Shown: one piece after another, positions 32,821 through 35,018 of the stretch | How the letters are laid out: each line of letters opens with the position of its first letter | Position numbering within the stretch: the first letter of the stretch is position 1 | Assembly: GCA_023415335.1 (NCBI GenBank) | Contig: JAEZLD010000067.1 | Location: 1 to 35,018, forward strand | From: Bacillota bacterium | Lineage (GTDB): Bacteria; Bacillota; Clostridia; Clostridiales; Caloramatoraceae | Length of the DNA: 35,018 bases | Direction of reading: 5' to 3' | Program-made: the position numbers and the translations under genes | The notes under the pieces: generated by a model | What the model was told of the DNA's origin: nothing | Database searches by the model: none | Seen by the model: the letters and a program-made list of their open reading frames with translations, nothing else

Positions 32821-33723
32821 ATGGACATACTCACACTTAAAAACGTATCAAAAAGCTTTTCTAGCCACAAGGTTATTGAGGACCTTTCCTTCAGTGTACC
32901 TGAGCATACCATATATGGCTTCATAGGGGAAAATGGAGCGGGCAAAACCACCACCATGAAGATGATATTAGGGCTGTATGGTACAGATAAAGGAGATATA
33001 CATGTATGTGGTGAAAAAGTACACTACGGGCAGAACAGAACCAACCGCTATGTAGGATACCTTCCGGATGTTCCCGAATTCTATGGCTATATGACCCCGC
33101 CTGAATATCTTAGGCTTTGTGGAGAAATTACTGGAATAGGACGGGACGAGTTTAACAAGAGAATACCTGAACTGCTGGAGGTGGTGGGACTGGACAAGGC
33201 AACAAAGAGGATACAGGGCTTTTCAAGAGGAATGAAGCAGAGGCTGGGAATTGCCCAGGCCCTGCTAAATAAGCCCAGGCTCCTTATATGTGACGAGCCA
33301 ACCTCTGCACTGGACCCTATAGGCAGGAAGGAGATACTGGATATTCTAAAGTCAGTTAAGGACAAAACTACTGTTATATTTTCTACCCATATACTATCTG
33401 ATGTGGAACGTATATGCGACCAGATAGGGCTGCTCCATCAGGGAAGACTTGCACTTCAGGGAACGCTGGAGGAGGTGCGAAGGCTTCGGAGAAGCGACGG
33501 CTTTGAGGTGGAATTTAAAAATCCCATGGATGCACAGTCTTTTTTAGAGCTATATCCCGAAGGCAGGCATTCCGGAGGAACACAATTAATATATGATGGT
33601 AAGGATGAGGAGGATATGGCCTCTGCAATGAGACTACTTTGTGATAACCATATTAATCCCCTTAAGCTTGAGATGAGGGAGCCATCCCTGGAGTCCCTGT
33701 TTATGGAGGTGGTTGGCAAATGA
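32821..33723 (+). CDS. ABC transporter ATPase (YxlF-like)
   Basis: 300-residue ATPase subunit. Walker A GENGAGKTTTMK near residue 37, Q-loop region GYLPDVPEFYGYMTP near 85, signature FSRGMKQRLG near 138 (S-R-G-M-K-Q, common in exporter ATPases of the CcmA/DRA class), Walker B LLICDEPTSALDP near 160 and switch His in FSTHILSDVE near 190. The C-terminal 90 residues are the variable domain found in this group. It works with the permease gene that overlaps it by 4 bases (ATGA). The family exports antibiotics, peptides or acts in bacteriocin immunity, and the substrate is not readable here. Confidence 0.93.
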   Translation: MDILTLKNVSKSFSSHKVIEDLSFSVPEHTIYGFIGENGAGKTTTMKMILGLYGTDKGDIHVCGEKVHYGQNRTNRYVGYLPDVPEFYGYMTPPEYLRLCGEITGIGRDEFNKRIPELLEVVGLDKATKRIQGFSRGMKQRLGIAQALLNKPRLLICDEPTSALDPIGRKEILDILKSVKDKTTVIFSTHILSDVERICDQIGLLHQGRLALQGTLEEVRRLRRSDGFEVEFKNPMDAQSFLELYPEGRHSGGTQLIYDGKDEEDMASAMRLLCDNHINPLKLEMREPSLESLFMEVVGK

Positions 33724-34490
33724 GACAGCTGATAGCATTTATAAAAAAGGAGTTCATGGAGCTTTTCCGTACAGGAAAGGTATATATACTTTTTATATTG
33801 TTTGCCATATTCGGAATCATGAATCCAGCCATTGCAAAGCTTAGCCCCTGGCTGTATGAGATGCTTTCAGAAACTATGGAGGAGCAGGGAATAAAAATAA
33901 CCGAGATAACAGTGACAGCATTAACCTCCTGGGAGCAGTATTTCAAGAACATGTCCGTAGAATTCATAGTCATTGTGGTAATGTTCTATGGAACCTTATC
34001 CTCAGAGCTGCAGAAGGGAACTCTTATAAACATGTTAACCAAGGGGCTTTCAAGGTGGAAGGTTCTTATAGCGAAGGCTGTAACGGCCATTGCAGCATGG
34101 AGTGCATGCTATTATCTGTGCTTTGGGATTACCTATGGGTATAATGCATATTTTTGGGACAATGGAATTGCAAGCAATTTGTCACTGGCAGCCCTGGGCT
34201 CCTACCTGTTTGGTATATGGCTTATTTCACTTATCATACTAAGCTCAGCCTTCATAAGCTCAGGAACAGGGGTGCTGATGTTAACAGGAGGCGGCTACAT
34301 ATGTGTAAGCCTTCTCAGCATGATACCTGACATAAGCAGATACCTTCCTTCAATGCTGACCTCCGGTATGGAGCTTCTACGTGGAGCATCAACTGCAGGG
34401 GATTACAGGGAAGCTTTTATTGTTACAAGCATTCTTATTATACTTAACATTTCTGCTGCCATAGCAGGGTTCAACAGAAAAAAAATATAA
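33720..34490 (+). CDS. ABC-2-type permease (YxlG-like)
   Basis: 256-residue membrane protein with six hydrophobic segments. It begins MRQLIAFIKKEFMELFRTGKVY, the typical amphipathic start of ABC-2 permeases, followed by IYILFAIFGIMNPAI-like first helix, then FIVIVVMFYGTLSSELQKGTLINMLTKGLSRWKVLIAKAV, where the cytoplasmic E-x-GT-x-N loop that contacts the ATPase is visible. The last helix (SILIILNISAAIAGF) ends near the C-terminus. The start overlaps the ATPase stop. Last gene of the HTH-PLDc_N-ABC operon; I see no clear terminator after it. Confidence 0.9.
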   Translation: MRQLIAFIKKEFMELFRTGKVYILFILFAIFGIMNPAIAKLSPWLYEMLSETMEEQGIKITEITVTALTSWEQYFKNMSVEFIVIVVMFYGTLSSELQKGTLINMLTKGLSRWKVLIAKAVTAIAAWSACYYLCFGITYGYNAYFWDNGIASNLSLAALGSYLFGIWLISLIILSSAFISSGTGVLMLTGGGYICVSLLSMIPDISRYLPSMLTSGMELLRGASTAGDYREAFIVTSILIILNISAAIAGFNRKKI

Positions 34491-34528
34491 ATGTACTATT
34501 ATATGCTGCAGTCATACAAAGTGCTGAA

Positions 34529-34624
34529 AATCTTAAGAGAATCTTAAACTTTGGTAAATAAAGGCTTAAGGTTAAAAAACCTCCAGATTGATATAATCTA
34601 TATATGCAATAATCTGGAGGTTTT
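34529..34624 (+). promoter_or_regulatory. Promoter region with phased CTTAA repeats and SD-containing inverted repeat
   Basis: CTTAA occurs at 34532, 34543 and 34565, in steps of 11 and 22 bases, so all on one face of the DNA; the first two lie in repeated AATCTTAA. Extended -10 TGATATAAT (34589-34597) follows with no good -35, and the third repeat sits where the -35 should be. Around the -10, AAAACCTCCAGATT (34576-34589) and its exact complement (34611-34624) form a 14-bp inverted repeat whose right arm contains the GGAGG ribosome site of the next gene. Confidence 0.55.
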
Positions 34625-34627
34625 ATT

Positions 34628-35018
34628 ATGGGTAAAAATAACAAAAGAAAGAAGCCGGGCTGTTTTATAAGACTTATGACAGCGGCATTTACGGTTATAC
34701 TGATTTTTGTGTTATCAAGCTGGGCAGGTAAACAGCTAAATAGAAATGAAAATAAAAATGAGATATCATTAGTAGGAGCTCAGCAGCAGGTTAGCGCCTA
34801 TGCTGAGAAAAACGATATCGATGTCAGCGAGTATCCAAAGGAGCTTTTAGAGCTGCTTGCAAGGAACAGCGAATGCGAAAGATTTGTAATTGAATATCCT
34901 TTAAAGAAGGATTATGATTATAAAATCGACTTAAGCGAGTATAAGAGAAGTAAGGAAGTGCCTCTGCTTATACAGTGGGATCAAAGGTGGGGATATAAAA
35001 GCTATGGAAATAACATGC
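34628..35018 (+). CDS. C39-like cysteine peptidase family protein, partial at window end
   Basis: 130 codons are visible before the window ends. A basic N-terminus (MGKNNKRKKPGCF) precedes one helix (LMTAAFTVILIFVLSSWAG), so the protein is a signal-anchored or secreted one. A charged spacer follows (AQQQVSAYAEKNDIDVSEYP, then LLARNSECERFVIEYPL). The last visible part, VPLLIQWDQRWGYKSYGNN near residue 115, is the usual beginning of a peptidase_C39_2 domain, whose catalytic Cys would lie a few residues beyond the window. GGAGG at 34616-34620 precedes the ATG by 7 bases. It may be a cell-wall or peptide-processing hydrolase; the catalytic residues are not seen. Confidence 0.75.
   Translation, partial: MGKNNKRKKPGCFIRLMTAAFTVILIFVLSSWAGKQLNRNENKNEISLVGAQQQVSAYAEKNDIDVSEYPKELLELLARNSECERFVIEYPLKKDYDYKIDLSEYKRSKEVPLLIQWDQRWGYKSYGNNM

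Noticed and set aside
34576..34624. An invertible (phase-variable) promoter
   Set aside because: The inverted repeats enclose only 21 bases, far shorter than known invertible segments, and no recombinase gene is near; regulation of translation explains the repeat better.

Overview
The window looks like chromosomal core DNA of an anaerobic low-GC Firmicute of class Clostridia, probably Lachnospiraceae-like. The clues are strong AGGAGG-type ribosome sites, frequent AGA/AGG and ATA codons, an 1173-residue pyruvate:ferredoxin oxidoreductase, a ydaO-type c-di-AMP riboswitch, and the mltG-trmR-trhP-udk order known from Bacillus (yrrL-yrrM-yrrN/O-udk). I cannot name a species. I see no rRNA, tRNA, CRISPR array, transposase or phage module.

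Layout. 1-4.2 kb: a ChvE/GguAB-type monosaccharide ABC transporter operon (binding lipoprotein, double ATPase, permease, small two-helix membrane protein) ending in a terminator. 4.3-6.6 kb: a small P-loop protein behind a perfect consensus promoter, a structured intergenic segment that may be a repeat or ncRNA, and a transporter of unknown substrate. 6.5-9.7 kb, mostly minus strand: a DUF3810 membrane metalloprotein, a GNAT acetyltransferase and a DUF2156 protein, with an overlooked 58-codon plus-strand ORF between them. 9.8-13.8 kb: nifJ with a possible Rex site, then a 470-base AT-rich divergent region. 13.8-15.2 kb: an unrecognised 445-residue protein. 15.3-17.9 kb: divergent nicotinate phosphoribosyltransferase and an RsmB-like methyltransferase.

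18-24.7 kb is housekeeping DNA: ylbF-queT, typA, then mltG with trmR-trhP-udk, the last three overlapping. It combines septal peptidoglycan processing with 5-methoxyuridine tRNA modification. 24.7-26 kb (minus): an Lgt-like protein with an altered GRIGN motif, and a DUF4190 membrane protein. 26.2-29.7 kb: a heterodimeric ABC exporter with one degenerate ATP site.

29.8-31.4 kb is the most interesting unit: consensus promoter, c-di-AMP riboswitch, intrinsic terminator, then a KamA/lysine 2,3-aminomutase-family radical SAM gene, suggesting osmolyte control through beta-lysine. 31.5-34.5 kb: an HTH-TPR regulator read into a PLDc_N protein and a two-gene ABC transporter. The window ends inside a C39-like peptidase gene whose promoter region has phased CTTAA repeats and an inverted repeat that includes its ribosome site.

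All family assignments rest on motif recognition by eye. No alignment, profile search or folding program was run.
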